Both the position numbers and the translations under genes were made by a program. The notes beneath the pieces were generated by a model. It did not search any database. It was not told the origin of the DNA and worked only from the letters and a program-made list of their open reading frames with translations. From Exophiala sp. HKRS030 (lineage: Eukaryota > Ascomycota > Eurotiomycetes > Chaetothyriales > Herpotrichiellaceae): DNA of 64,000 nucleotides. This document shows positions 34,097-45,601 of this stretch, piece by piece (the first letter of the stretch is position 1; each line of letters begins with the position of its first letter). Location: the NCBI GenBank assembly GCA_023897205.1, contig JAHWDD010000004.1:2046001-2110000 (forward strand), given 5' to 3'.

Positions 34097-35600
34097 TCAT
34101 CGTGCAGGCTCAAGAGGTCTGGCAGCTGCCCAAGTGCGCATCTTGAGGGCACGATCATGTGGTATCACGAAGACAGGGTTGAGACTTCTGACCTGAGCAC
34201 CCGTCTCGAAAATGGAGGCCGGGTCACCTTCACTCCGTGTTTGCGCTCTAGCCGCTTCCCAGGTGAAGGCGGATGCAAAGGGGTCTGAACTTTCTGCGTT
34301 GGCATATGTGTGAGCGTGTTCAATGTTACTTAACCCAACCAGATTGTAGCAAGTGTGGTAAGAGTCAGGCAACCTGTAGTCGCGTCAGACCTGATTACAG
34401 TTGAATCGAGACATACTTACTTTGATGGTTTGTCTCTCAGTCCACCTTCAGGACCTTGGCAGCAGCAAAGTATGTATCTTGCGAGACCTTCACTGCTGTA
34501 GAGGTTTTCAATCACGATTCTGCCAACGCCTTTGATGGGGTCTTGAGGGCCGTCCAAAGCTGCCTCTACCAGCGGCCAACAAGTTCCCACCCAGTGACTA
34601 TAACACCCATCAACGAGCTTGTTCGTCCGACCAGCAAGGCCGCCTTCAGGAGCATATTGCCGGGCAGAGAGCCATGATAGAAGCCCGTCCATATCAAGAA
34701 AGCGACCCATGTCATGGGGCGCCCCATGAAGACACAAGCAGGCAATGGTGCAAAATGCGTAGGCCCCATGAGCTTCACTCCCTGGTGAGCTCGCAATCCC
34801 GCCTTCGTAGGTTTGACAACGGGAGAGGTATTCGCCCAACCCATCCGTAAACAGTTCAAAGCCACCCTCACGGGCCGGCGAATCAGGCGGCAACGAAAGA
34901 GGCAGACCTAACAATGAGAGAGCAACCAAGGCGCAGTATGCTCCTCTGACATCTTCCTCACCCTCTTCGCAGATCCGGAAACCGCCATCCTTCTCTTTCA
35001 GCCGGCCGAGCCAATGCCACATTGCTTTGCGGTCGATCAACGAGTAAGCTTCCTCCCCACCGACAAGTGCCAGGCTCAGCAGACCTGCATATGTTCCAGC
35101 TAAATGTGAGTACTGGCCAAAGCCACCCCCGAAGCCCCCGGTCGTATTTTGCATCGAATAGAATGTTTTGACGACCCTGGCAGCGGTGTTAGTTCTTGAA
35201 CAGCACAAGCACACACTGCCTAAGCTTGATTAGTTGTGCTGGAAAGCCAATACCTGGAACGAAACAGAGACACATCTTCTCCCAATAAATGAAGACCTAG
35301 CAGTGCCCAATATACCATCCATGGGCGGCTAGCATCGATGCCAACGAATGGAGCCGGAAGTTCGGCCAGGTTCTCTTGCAAGAACTGGATGTGCTCTTCT
35401 TTCTCCAAACTCGGCAGCCCAAATTCATTGAAGTCAAATGGACTCCGCGAGGGGTCTTCCACAGCTGTCAGCAATGGTAAACATTCACTGATGGTCGCAC
35501 TTTGGAGCATCGAGGTTTCAGTCTCTAAAGCATCCAGAAGCTTAGTCGTTTGACGAAAATATGCTGGCATAGGCTTCGAGAACAAGCCGGATGTCGCCAT
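34097..35600 (-). CDS. RAM1: Protein farnesyltransferase beta subunit
   Basis: Exons 35600-35254, 35176-34421 and 34373-34097 give 459 aa. The subunit binds farnesyl diphosphate and the catalytic zinc and prenylates CaaX proteins such as Ras and mating pheromone. The alpha-alpha barrel repeats are visible as GGFGGGFGQYSHLAGTYAG, GGFRICEEGEEDVRGAYC, YEGGIASSPGSEAHGAY and GGLAGRTNKLVDGCYSHW. The zinc ligands can be placed: Asp and Cys in VDGCYS, and His in DSYHTCYN, just after the exon 2/3 junction. The ATG at 35600 (MATSGLFSKPMPAYF) is the first in-frame Met; the open frame extends further upstream without a Met. Confidence 0.93.
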
Positions 35601-37911
35601 GGCAAGTAGCTTGATGCAACACACGCCAATGTTCAGAGATTCTGATGTATACCAGGGTTTAACAAGAATAGACTCATCGAAGCAAAGGGATGCCAATGGC
35701 CACGATGGAATCCTCCCTGCGTTCTTGATATTGTTCTTGGAAGTCCCAAGCCACTCAGCCTAAAAGTTAATCATTCCAGCCGTAGATTGTTCTTTTGATA
35801 GCACTTGTGGAGTTCAAGGACAGGAACTCTTTCTCTGAGCGAACTGACTAGGGGCTCACGAAACTGTGTTCAGTGACGATTATTAGACAAGTCTCTTACT
35901 GAGGTCGATGAAGGATTTTAGTCATACGTTGGCGACGTCCAAACGCAGCCTTGGCACACGAAGTTGCGCGTTACGAAAAGGATAGAAGAGACATACTGAT
36001 CCCCTATTGTAACTCGCGGGATGCTACCCAGACACCTCAGGTGCACTGTATAGTAGGTGACTCTACGAAAGATTGGTTGTAGAACACCAGCGTACGGATA
36101 CAGCAACCCAACATATCTGTTGTATTCCGTACATGGATGAGCATTTTCACCAGGGTAGTTAATGACGCTGATTGTGATGGCACGCACATTGTCTCCTACT
36201 CGGCTCATCCAGTTGCCATTCCAGGATTGTCTTCGAGAAGCTTGTTCAATGCATTGCGCGGGGAGGAAGTCCTTGCAGTTGACGATACACAACATTCTAA
36301 AGAATACGTGAACTGGTCCAGGTGCACACTCTGTCAATTCCGTGGCCTGTATCCACAACCTCCCCTTACCTTTGCATGCGAGGCATCAGTCTTCTGGCTC
36401 GAGCTATCTTTGTATCAAGGAAGTCCGCATTCTCGTAAATCCTGGTGCTCCATGCGGCCGACCGTTCCCACCCAAAGATTTGAAACTGGAAAGCGCGTGT
36501 TCTCCAGCTACACCGCCCTTTACCCAGGGCAATCCACAGGAAATCAATCCGGGGCACGTCTGCTCGACCCTTCAGCTGAAAAGACAGCTACGATACAGCT
36601 CGTGTTCGAGAATCAGGGAGGTTCTTGCAATAAATATATCTTGAACGCTTAGCAAGGACGCTTCCACAGGCACACAGCGTCCCCATCAATATTATCGGGA
36701 ATGATGAGGCGAAGCACGCATGTTCTGCACCAAACATGAAGAATTGGGCTTACTTGGGTGGGTATTAGTGGCCACGCCGTCAGTGATTACATGCATACTA
36801 AGACGTGAGCTTGTCTTTGACATTCGGGTGCCCAATGACAGGGACACATGAAACCCATTTCCCACGATATGACTCGTTCTGAGTTGCCCACACTGCAGGA
36901 GACCAACAGCTCCTCTGCAACCATGTCGACTGAAATTTGTCCGCTGTACGAGTCTGTGGCACCGCAAGGAGATGAAGGTAGTTCCGTGTAGACCACTCGA
37001 CAGGTGGCGGAGGATGACTGCTTCGTGTGAGAGACAAGGGAGCGAAGAGCACACAAGTTCTTCTGTTCCTTGTTGCTTGGGGGCGCAGCAGAATGATAAC
37101 TGTATTTCATGATCCCTATTATGGAGAGAGAGTCCCTTTCGTTTACTGTTCATTTTTGAAGGCTCACTGATCCTTGGTCCCTGTTGCTCTCCTCGTTTGC
37201 GTACATCGTTGACCCCCCAAGAATCAAAAACCCTTTGTGTGGGCAGACGGAGGCCGAATGAACCACTGGATCTGCACGGAAATCGGCGCCAAGGAGAACG
37301 GGTTGTCTGAGGAGCTCTGCGACGAAATATTCGTGCTCGTACGGGATACTGGTAACAGTTTGTCTGGCGACGTCCGGCCATCGACATTTTCTGGGCTGGT
37401 GCTGGGTCAACTGAGGCCCATTGAGGCCCGTCAAGCCCTGGGCCTAGAGCCTAGCGCCTGTCGCCATCACCCAACATCGCTACCCTATCACCTATCACCA
37501 ACGTGCCGCAGACACGGCTGTGCCCACCTGGCTGGCCGTCCAGTCATCAAGCAGCAACTGGACTACTCTCTGGCGGTCTGACCATTCACCTGTCGACGTC
37601 GGGGGCCATCGGTGTAGGTGGCGTCTCCTCCTCCCACTTTCAAGTCCCCGCCAATTCGACCATCTCCATCACTTGCATGCACCGCTCACCGCCTCTTTGC
37701 TCCTTCAACCCGCCTCAACCCAGAGGCTCATCCTCCACTGTGTTGGCCTCGAGGCGGTCACTTTCTGTATCTCTCGTCCTCGCTGTCTCTCTCGACATCC
37801 TCTCACGGTCACATTTCCACCTTTCCTGCTTCACGAGGCCGGCAGGAACGATCGAGACCATCTCCCGAACCACCATTAATCCAAGGCTGACCGTCTGACA
37901 AATCCTGCAAT
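35601..37911. promoter_or_regulatory. 2.3-kb divergent interval between RAM1 and the Zn-cluster factor
   Basis: No gene could be supported. Open frames of 100-231 codons (such as 36692-37387, minus strand) look random. The segment 37440-37911 is C/T-rich with many CACC and CTC runs and is likely a long 5' leader of the factor at 37912; long leaders with upstream ATGs are common for fungal regulators. Confidence 0.45.
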
Positions 37912-40257
37912 ATGGCAGGCAATGTCAATGTCGCCTTGACCAGCGAGGACCTGGCTTACGATCTCGACGCAAGAAGTGCCTCATACTTCCGAAACCAAGC
38001 ATGGCCTTTACACATGGACCAAGTAACGGGTGCAAGGCCAGACCCGAGGAGGAACATTTCACCCATACAGACCAATAACCATGGACTTCGACAGACAACA
38101 ATGGCAGAACATCCTATGATGGACACATGGAGGTTTCAACAGCAACAACAAAATGTCGACTACTCCAACCACCAGAACCAGTATGAGCTGCACTATGACA
38201 CTCAGTTCCACAGCCTCCCGTTGCACCCTTCGCAGTTGGGAATGCTTCCCGTGTCGCAGCCTGCGACCCTGCCGGCGACGTTGCCCATGGACCATTCTTA
38301 CATTCCTCTCGAGGCGGGCATAGAAGGCATGCCACACAATTGGGCTGATTTCCACACCGAACTGATCAGCTACAACACCACCGATGTTGGACTTGCTGTC
38401 TCACCCTACCAACAATTGACGAGTTCGCCAACGGGCTCCCATCTGGAAGTTCTGTCACAACCCAGCTCATGCGACGAACACGGATGGACCATGCTTGAAC
38501 CCCGATCCTCTTTCGAGTCATACGAACGACATTTCTTTGTTGACCCAAATCAAACTGTCCACAATCGGACCTTATCTGAATCATCATACTCTGACTTGGA
38601 ACAAAGCAATGCCAACTTCATCTCCAGTCTTGATATGAATCCGTCCCAAGCCGTCTACTCCCCGACCACACTCTCCGACAGTGACTTCGAATATATGGGA
38701 CATACCCATCGCCTGTCGATCGACCATGGTTCAGCACCGGCTACCAATGTGAACCCTACCGCACTCGTTCGCCCAATCCCCATCCCTCCTACAAAAGCCT
38801 CGAGCTCCTCCATCCGATCACCCAGCTCACAAGGTTCTGCTGGCTCCCCTGGACGCAAGAACTCCAGGAAAAGTCCCATTGCAGCCAAGTCAACTGACAA
38901 GGTGACGAAGAAGTCTGCACAATCTGGAAAAGGAGATGGCGAGAAACGTGTTGGACGAAGAAAGGGTCCTCTCCGACCCGAACAGAGAAAGCAAGCCAGT
39001 GAGATCCGGAAACTGAGAGCATGCCTGCGATGTAAATTCCTGAAAAAGACATGTGATAAGGGCGAGCCTTGTGCAGGCTGCCAGCCCTCTCATGCTCGCC
39101 TTTGGCAAGTTCCGTGCACTCGTATCGACATCAAAGAGATTGGGTACTTCTTGAAAGACTGGAAATTTGATTATGAACGCCACATCTCACTTGGATTCTC
39201 GGTTGGAAACATCAAGGGGTTCTCGGACACCGAAAAAACATTATTCATCACTCATGGCTATGGCCATATGCTCCCAGTCACTGCCCGCGAGGTCTACGTC
39301 AGAGACGAATCATGCCTGAAGCTGGATTGGATCGAAGCCAGTTCTGTCCGGGAGGATGGCTTTGAGGTTCCTACTGCGAAACTCAGTGCTGGCATGGAGG
39401 GCATCAGCACAACCATGCTCAGTGACTACTTGGATCGTCATATCGATGGTACTGGCACCTTTGAGAAGTTCGTCGACGACTACTTTGAAGGCACGCCCTT
39501 CTTGTCACAAATGTTGAAGACGGCGTACCGATTCTATTTCAGGACAGGATCCAAAATTATCAAGAAGGCCCTCAAGCTCATGCTTGCGTACAACTTGACG
39601 CTTCACATTACCATGGTCGAAGGCTTGCCGGTGGAGGAAGCTTTCGTCGGCAAGATTGACGAACACCATTCGAAGTTCTATGGCAAGACCATGGCACCGG
39701 TCATGATTAACTTTCAAATAAAGTGCGCGATGGCGGACATGTGGCGCGAGCTCCACAAAGATGTCCTAGAAGAGCTGTCAAGTCTGTACTCTAGTGTGTA
39801 CAGTGGCGACAAGCTCAAAAATTGGCCTACGATTTTCATTCTCGCCTCGGTTTTGCTGGCTGTGTGGGAGTGCATGCAATTTGACTGCAACTATCGGGTC
39901 CCTGACCAGGTGTCCGTGGACAGATTCTGCAACGATATGGAGACGACTCCCGTTGGTGTCGTGGTTGGGCTCTTCCAAGCCATCTCGCAGAAGCTGCCAT
40001 CTTTCTTGGAATGGGACACGACGAAGCACCATACCCTTCTGGCATCAAATCCCGATGTGTGCAGTACCATGACCGAAGTTCGTGAACATGTTACGAGATA
40101 CGGTGAGTTGAAGAGAAGCCCTGGTATTCTATTCTCCCACTAACTGTCATCCCTAGAAAACTATCTACGAGGACGACCTAACGCGAAATTTGACCGTAAA
40201 GATTTCGATTCGCTATCAAACAAGTTTTTGGCCAAACTTGTCATTCGAGCGAACTAA
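37912..40257 (+). CDS. Zn-cluster (C6-type) transcription regulator
   Basis: Exons 37912-40102 and 40157-40257 give 763 aa. The N-terminal 370 residues are Gln/Ser/Pro/His-rich and probably disordered activation sequence, ending in a basic stretch (about residues 300-360). A six-cysteine cluster follows: CLRC, then C after six residues, PCAGC, and a last Cys 11 residues on (PCTR). The rest is a conserved domain (IGYFLKDWKFDYERH..., LWECMQ-like) typical of a large Pezizomycotina family of C6 regulators whose targets are mostly unknown. The last loop is longer than in Gal4-type clusters. The 54-nt intron near the 3' end is GT-AG with a CTAAC branch site, and the final exon adds 33 residues. Confidence 0.85.
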
Positions 40258-40716
40258 CGCTGACGCACTTACGGCTATAATGAACCACTTGACTTGCAGT
40301 TATAACGAGCGATGGAGCATTTGCCACGACACCACTCACTGATTATGCTATGTTTCCTAACGAGATCCGACCGGATGACTGATGAACTTATGAGACATAC
40401 AAGGCTTCATGACGATCAAAAATCGATCTTTAGCATGAATTTGGTTCTGATTTTTTTTCCTTTGTAACACTGCGAAGGTGGGATGTGGACTGCATGGGAT
40501 ATTGTTATTGTTGTGAGCGTAAGGGTGTTGAGAGTCAGAAGCTCGGTGAAGGAGCCATGTCTGCATTAGTGTGTAGCTGGGTGGCTTGTCCAACTCGAGA
40601 AGTTTGTGGCGACACAGCCGATAGATACGATATCCCAAAACGCCGAACGATGGCATTTTTCTGTCATGTCTACCTATATGAGTACTGCGTCCTTTCTGTA
40701 ATGCATCGAGGTCGAC

Positions 40717-40725
40717 TACTCCGTA
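40717..40725 (+). repeat. TACTCCGTA intergenic 9-mer, copy 7
   Basis: Exact match between the Zn-cluster factor and TPS1, about 800 bases upstream of the TPS1 ATG. Confidence 0.8.
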
Positions 40726-41136
40726 CCCGTTATTATACTGTAGATGTGTGTCTATGGCAAAATGTTCTATGTAGGACTCGGAGGAGTGTTCCGGCGCCAA
40801 AGTGGAGGGTCTGACGTACCATCATACCACGGCACAATCTTCACCACCAGTAATTCTTAGCCCAACGCCGTTTTCCCACATGCAACGGGAGAACAACGTT
40901 GTCAGTCCAAGGAACAAAAACACATTCGACGCAGGAATCAGGGAAGAACTTCCTCCCTTCCAATTGACCAACCAATTCAGTCCTTGGCCTCACACGGGCT
41001 TTTGGAACCATCGAGCTTTCTTCAACCTCATTCCTGCCCTGGTTGGGCTTTCCATCGTCTTCTAGCCAGCAAACCCTCCCTCTGGCTGGTTCCATCTCCA
41101 TTGAAGCACTTCACTCCCTTGATTCCATACATCTGA

Positions 41137-41476
41137 CCCCTCCATTTAACAACGCTTTCTCAGGACAATTGCTGTCACACGAATCGACTCTATTCCAGTA
41201 GTAGAGACACACTGCCACGACCACCAGCCCTGTGACTCCCGAATCGCAATATTCCAGCCGAATAACTCGACCCAGGTTCTGCTACATAGCACCCCTCTAG
41301 CCGGGCCCAATTTCAACCCGTAACTCACTGCTCACCTCACATCACAGTGTCTCGCAACGACCCTTATACCCTTGTACTCACTCGTACATCACCATTCTAG
41401 TCATTCTACGCACAGCCAAGGTTTCTCGACACGAACTAGGCTAACTCTGCCACCGATTCACATCAGTCTGTCCCCT
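41137..41476 (+). promoter_or_regulatory. Three candidate stress-response elements (CCCCT) upstream of TPS1
   Basis: CCCCT occurs at 41137-41141, 41292-41296 and 41472-41476, within 380 bases of the TPS1 ATG. In yeast, AGGGG/CCCCT (STRE) drives trehalose-synthase genes through Msn2/4. Five-base sites are common by chance, so this is suggestive only. Confidence 0.35.
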
Positions 41477-41513
41477 CCCGGCTTGACCACTCTTTTCAGC
41501 CCTTAAAGTCAAT

Positions 41514-43290
41514 ATGCCATCTGCCACAGAAGAAGCTCCCAAAGCGGAATCTCGATTACTGCTGATCTCTAATCGTCTCCCAATTACCATCAAGCGGTCT
41601 GCTGACGGGAAGTATGATTTTTCAATGTCCTCCGGCGGGCTCGTCACAGGCCTCAGTGGCCTGGCGAAAACTACCACATTTCAATGGTATGGTTGGCCAG
41701 GCTTAGAGGTTCCTCAGGATGAGATCGAAGATGTAACTTCCAAATTGAAGGATGAGTTCAACGCCGTCCCCGTATTCATGGACGACGAACTAGCAGACAG
41801 ACACTACAATGGCTTTTCCAGTGAGTCCTTGGAATACCTCTGCGTCATGTTAACTGACTGCGCCCAGATTCTATCATGTGGCCATTGTTCCACTATCATC
41901 CGGGTGAGATAACCTTCGACGAGTCGGCCTGGAACGCCTACACCGAAGCCAATCGCTTGTTTGCTCGTACGGTCGCAGAAGAGGTCCAAGATGGTGATCT
42001 CGTCTGGATTCACGACTATCATTTGATGCTTCTACCACAAATGCTCCGGGAGGAGATCGGCACCTCCAAATCGAACGTGAAGATCGGCTTTTTCCTGCAC
42101 ACCCCTTTTCCCTCGAGCGAGATCTACAGAATTCTCCCCGTACGGAATGAAATCCTCCTAGGCGTTCTCCACTGCGACTTGATCGGCTTCCATACCTACG
42201 ACTATGCGCGGCATTTCCTCAGCAGCTGTTCTCGAATTCTAGGATTGACAACAACGCCAAATGGTGTAGAGTTCGAAGGCAAAGTGGTCACCGTTGGTGC
42301 CTTCCCCATCGGTATCGATCCTGAAAAGTTCACAGAAGGCCTCAAGAAGGAGAAAGTTCAGAAGCGGATACAGGTCTTGGAGGAGAAGTTCAAAGGAATC
42401 AAGCTGATTGTGGGAGTGGATCGTCTTGACTACATCAAGGGTGTTCCTCAAAAACTTCACGCGTTGGAAGTCTTCCTCACCGATCATCCCGAGTGGATTG
42501 GGAAGGTTGTGTTGGTTCAGGTTGCGGTACCCAGCCGACAAGATGTTGAAGAGTATCAAAATCTGCGAGCTGTGGTCAATGAGCTGGTCGGGCGAATCAA
42601 CGGCAAATTCGGTAAGTTCTTGTTGTCGTTCTTGCATCAATGAGCTAACATGAGTCAGGGACCGTGGAATTCATGCCCATACACTTCATGCACAAATCTG
42701 TCAATTTCGATGAACTGATAGCCCTTTACGCCGTCTCTGATGTCTGCCTCGTCTCGTCTACTCGAGATGGCATGAATCTGGTCTCATTCGAGTACATTGC
42801 AACACAGGAGAGCAGACATGGCTCCCTCATTTTATCCGAGTTCGCTGGTGCCGCCCAGAGCTTGAACGGTAGTATTTTGGTGAACCCATGGAACACGGAA
42901 GAACTGGCGGGCGCTATCCAAGAAGCCGTTACCATGAGTCCCGAACACCGTGCCATCAATTACGCCAAATTGCACAAATATGTTTCCAAGTATACTAGGT
43001 AAACGTGCTGCCGACCTTCGTCCGATCTTTTGCTAATTGCCGCCATCAGTGCTTTTTGGGGTCAATCATTTGTGGCAGAACTGACGAGAATATCTGCGCA
43101 AGGTGAAAAGAAGCTGAAGGCGAGGCGAGCATCGTTGATACGACCACAAGCACAAGGTATCCCCCAGACCACTGAACCCGAGAAAGTAGATGCAGGTTCC
43201 AAACAGAGCCAGGCAGACGGGGTCGATAGCAAGAAGGCAGACGACGTCCCCGAGCAGGCTGAACTGTCGGTCAGATCAAGGACTGCATAA
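41514..43290 (+). CDS. TPS1: Alpha,alpha-trehalose-phosphate synthase (UDP-forming)
   Basis: Exons 41514-41820, 41868-42611, 42659-42998 and 43050-43290 give 543 aa. The GT20 enzyme joins UDP-glucose and glucose-6-phosphate to trehalose-6-phosphate, controlling stress protection and glycolytic flux. Key stretches: LLLISNRLPITIK near residue 15, SSGGLVTGL, VWIHDYHLMLLP, FFLHTPFPSSEIYR, IVGVDRLDYIKG and DGMNLVSFEYIA. Residues up to about 480 match the catalytic core. The last ~60 residues are a hydrophilic tail rich in Lys, Asp, Ser and Gln that is not part of the enzyme. Introns are 47, 47 and 51 nt. The single-domain size matches TPS1 rather than TPS2/TSL1. Confidence 0.96.
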
Positions 43291-44351
43291 ATGCGCCACA
43301 ACAGGGACTATTATGCTAGGGATTTTAGACCGCATCGGCCGGACGGTGCGAAGACTAGGATTGAATCATAGACAGGGAGATTCGACCCTGGATGCATCGC
43401 ATTGGGTCGTTTGTCTGCAATGAGGGCTGCATCATGTAGAAGCATATTTGAATACATTCGGCATTCTCAGAGTACAAATGTTGACTGCTAGTAAATGGAA
43501 TACAGCCTACAGCCAAGAGTTGTCGATTCACCTCGAGGAGAATTCGGTACGAGTAGGTAGTCATCAGCCTGACTACCTTTCATCCTAACCAGTTAGAAGA
43601 AAAAAGAAGACGAGAGACAGCCAGAAAATAGGACTTTAGATGTATGTATGTATATATATTTTACACCGAAGAATGTTCAACGGTCCGTACGAGTACATTG
43701 TTTCCTCCCACCCAATGGCGGCCAACACAACTCACGGGCTTAAATTCTTTCATGGACGTCCAAAGAGTGAGTCCTCGACCAGGCAAGCTTGTCTGGCGAA
43801 AAAGGACTCTTTCCCACTTTGCCACCATTCTTCGTCATTGAATCCCCCCCCGGGGGATAGGTGTGGACCGTAGCCATGGTTATGGTGAGGGTGACAGAGA
43901 TCATGACGGACCAGTTCTGAGGAAACCATATGTGTCTGGAGAGACTCAACCTGAATCCTGAACCCTACGAGAGGTAGAGGACGACGTTACTGGGCCAAAA
44001 GGGAACAGTCGTTGAGGGGGATCTAGTCTTCGCCCTAGCACAAGACCAGACAAGACACATGGGAAGGGCTCCGGATCCATTTCTGCACATTGTCGATTAG
44101 GCCTCCCGAGGATTTGCGAGCCAGAACTTGCTGGAAGAAGTCGGGAAGTGTGCTACGGCGCACTGAGTCGTCGGGAGAATGACCGGTTCAGGCCTGGTCA
44201 GATCGATATCTTCGGTGACGCTGCGCGATGCAAACAATCCCGATGGAAACAGGTTTGCGTCCGTCTTTTCCCTTCTCTTCGTCCTCTTGGGTGGTGGAGG
44301 AGGAGGAGGTGGTGGTGGTGGGGGAAGTTAAGCTCGACCTTTCTTTCCCTT
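43291..44351. other. Intergenic region between TPS1 and MRPS17 (tail to tail)
   Basis: 1.06 kb with no gene seen. It includes a short (GTAT/TATA)-rich run near 43641-43660, a C9-type run near 43846 and a GGT/GGA repeat at 44291-44325, just beyond the MRPS17 stop codon. Confidence 0.5.
44291..44325 (+). repeat. GGT/GGA trinucleotide-like repeat
   Basis: A G-rich run of GGT and GGA units ending in G6, 26 bases beyond the MRPS17 stop. It would lie in that gene's 3' UTR as a C-rich tract on the mRNA. Confidence 0.8.
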
Positions 44352-45158
44352 TTAATGAGCCTTGGATTTCCCTCGGGCCCTTTGCCGCACGTTGCCCTTG
44401 ATCACCTCTCCCGCCGTACCTTCCCAGCGGCCCTTGGGACTGCCGACGGTGCGCGGAGGTCTCACGTCGACCGGAAGGCCGAACGGAGTGATGACCTGGT
44501 GAACGACGTACTTGACGTTTTTGCGGGTGCCGGTGCCGGTGCCCTCTATCTGGGTGCCGGCGACGACCGGCGCAGGCTTTCGTCTGGTCTCGGCGCCGCC
44601 GTACTCGACCACGTCACCTTCGTTCAAGGTGTTGTCGGGGTCGTGGACCATGTCGTGGGCTTTCCGTTTGTAATACTTCTGTAAATGTCTATCCCAAACT
44701 TGCACCGTACGGCTGACTCGGACCGTCTTGTTCATGGTGCCGACTCGAGACACCCTGCCTACCATGGTGTGACCTTTTGCGGGCGTCTTCTTCGTGGCGT
44801 CGTTTTGTTCCTCCTTCGGAGCCTGTGTATCCGAGACGGTGGAGTTGGAAGGCGTACCGCCCGACAATGGTATCGACCCGGTCGTGGTCGCTGGAGAGGA
44901 GAGGTCAGGGGAGGGTCGAGCTGCGGCGGCGGACGCGCGTGGAAAAGGTGCATCATCATGGACACGTTGAGCTTCGCGGACTGATCGTAGTGAGGAAAAA
45001 CATGTGACTTGTTGTCGAGAATGAGGAGCTCTTATTCTCTGAGGTGCTCTCGACACCGAGAAGCTCGTCATCTTTGATGACGACGACGAGCACGTCGGGA
45101 CAATGTTGCGACATGGTGCCCGGCACGCTCGAAACCAGGTCGTTGAGACAGAATTCAT
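44352..45158 (-). CDS. MRPS17: Mitochondrial small-subunit ribosomal protein uS17m
   Basis: Single exon, 268 aa. The S17 OB-fold domain lies in the second half: MVGRVSRVGTMNKTVRVSRT, then HLQKYYKRKAHDMVHDP and LNEGDVVEY, matching the bacterial uS17 core that binds 16S-type rRNA. The first ~115 residues are basic then Ser/Thr/Ala-rich and fit a mitochondrial presequence plus a fungal N-terminal extension. The C-terminal 70 residues, after the core, are a fungal mitoribosomal extension. The open frame continues upstream of the ATG at 45158, but that portion reads as untranslated sequence. RPN9 lies 444 bases upstream in the same direction. Confidence 0.85.
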   Translation of the reverse strand: MNSVSTTWFRACRAPCRNIVPTCSSSSSKMTSFSVSRAPQRIRAPHSRQQVTCFSSLRSVREAQRVHDDAPFPRASAAAARPSPDLSSPATTTGSIPLSGGTPSNSTVSDTQAPKEEQNDATKKTPAKGHTMVGRVSRVGTMNKTVRVSRTVQVWDRHLQKYYKRKAHDMVHDPDNTLNEGDVVEYGGAETRRKPAPVVAGTQIEGTGTGTRKNVKYVVHQVITPFGLPVDVRPPRTVGSPKGRWEGTAGEVIKGNVRQRARGKSKAH

Positions 45159-45601
45159 CGTGGTTGTAGTTGCATGTACATGTGAGACCTTGAAAACTCT
45201 AGCAGATAAAATGAACACAAGTACAAGTACACAGGCTGCACGAAGTTGGGGTTCTGCCGTTGAATCGTAGATTGCAGGATACTGGAGCTCGAGGTTGTCG
45301 TGCACTGCCAAAATTTTGAAGCGCAGAGAGCAAGGGAGAGTATGTGGAGTATCTTGCTCGTGTTGGTTTAGGCCGTTTCCGAGAGCATAGGGTGTACGAG
45401 CGGACCGAGTATCAATATCAAACCACAGCTCTCCATCCTCGAGCAATTATTCGAGGTGGTGTATATATTCTGGAAAGTCGGGCTGCATTAATTGCTTCTA
45501 GTATTCTACATTTTAGGTCTGCAAGGCTGCTAGTGATGCAGAAACACGCCATTCACCCGCCATAACACCATTCGTTATGCCCGTAAGAGGAAACATATCC
45601 T

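Larger units (their letters stand above)
40258..41513. promoter_or_regulatory. Intergenic region and TPS1 promoter
   Basis: 1.26 kb without a gene. It carries one exact TACTCCGTA at 40717-40725 and three CCCCT elements in the last 380 bases. The final 300 bases are C/T-rich leader-like sequence. Confidence 0.5.

Noticed and set aside
36692..37387. 231-codon open frame on the minus strand upstream of the zinc-cluster factor
   Set aside because: The composition is that of translated C/T-rich non-coding DNA; no family signal.
45159..45446. In-frame 5' extension of MRPS17
   Set aside because: The added residues lack conservation-like pattern, and the ATG at 45158 gives a good mitochondrial presequence.
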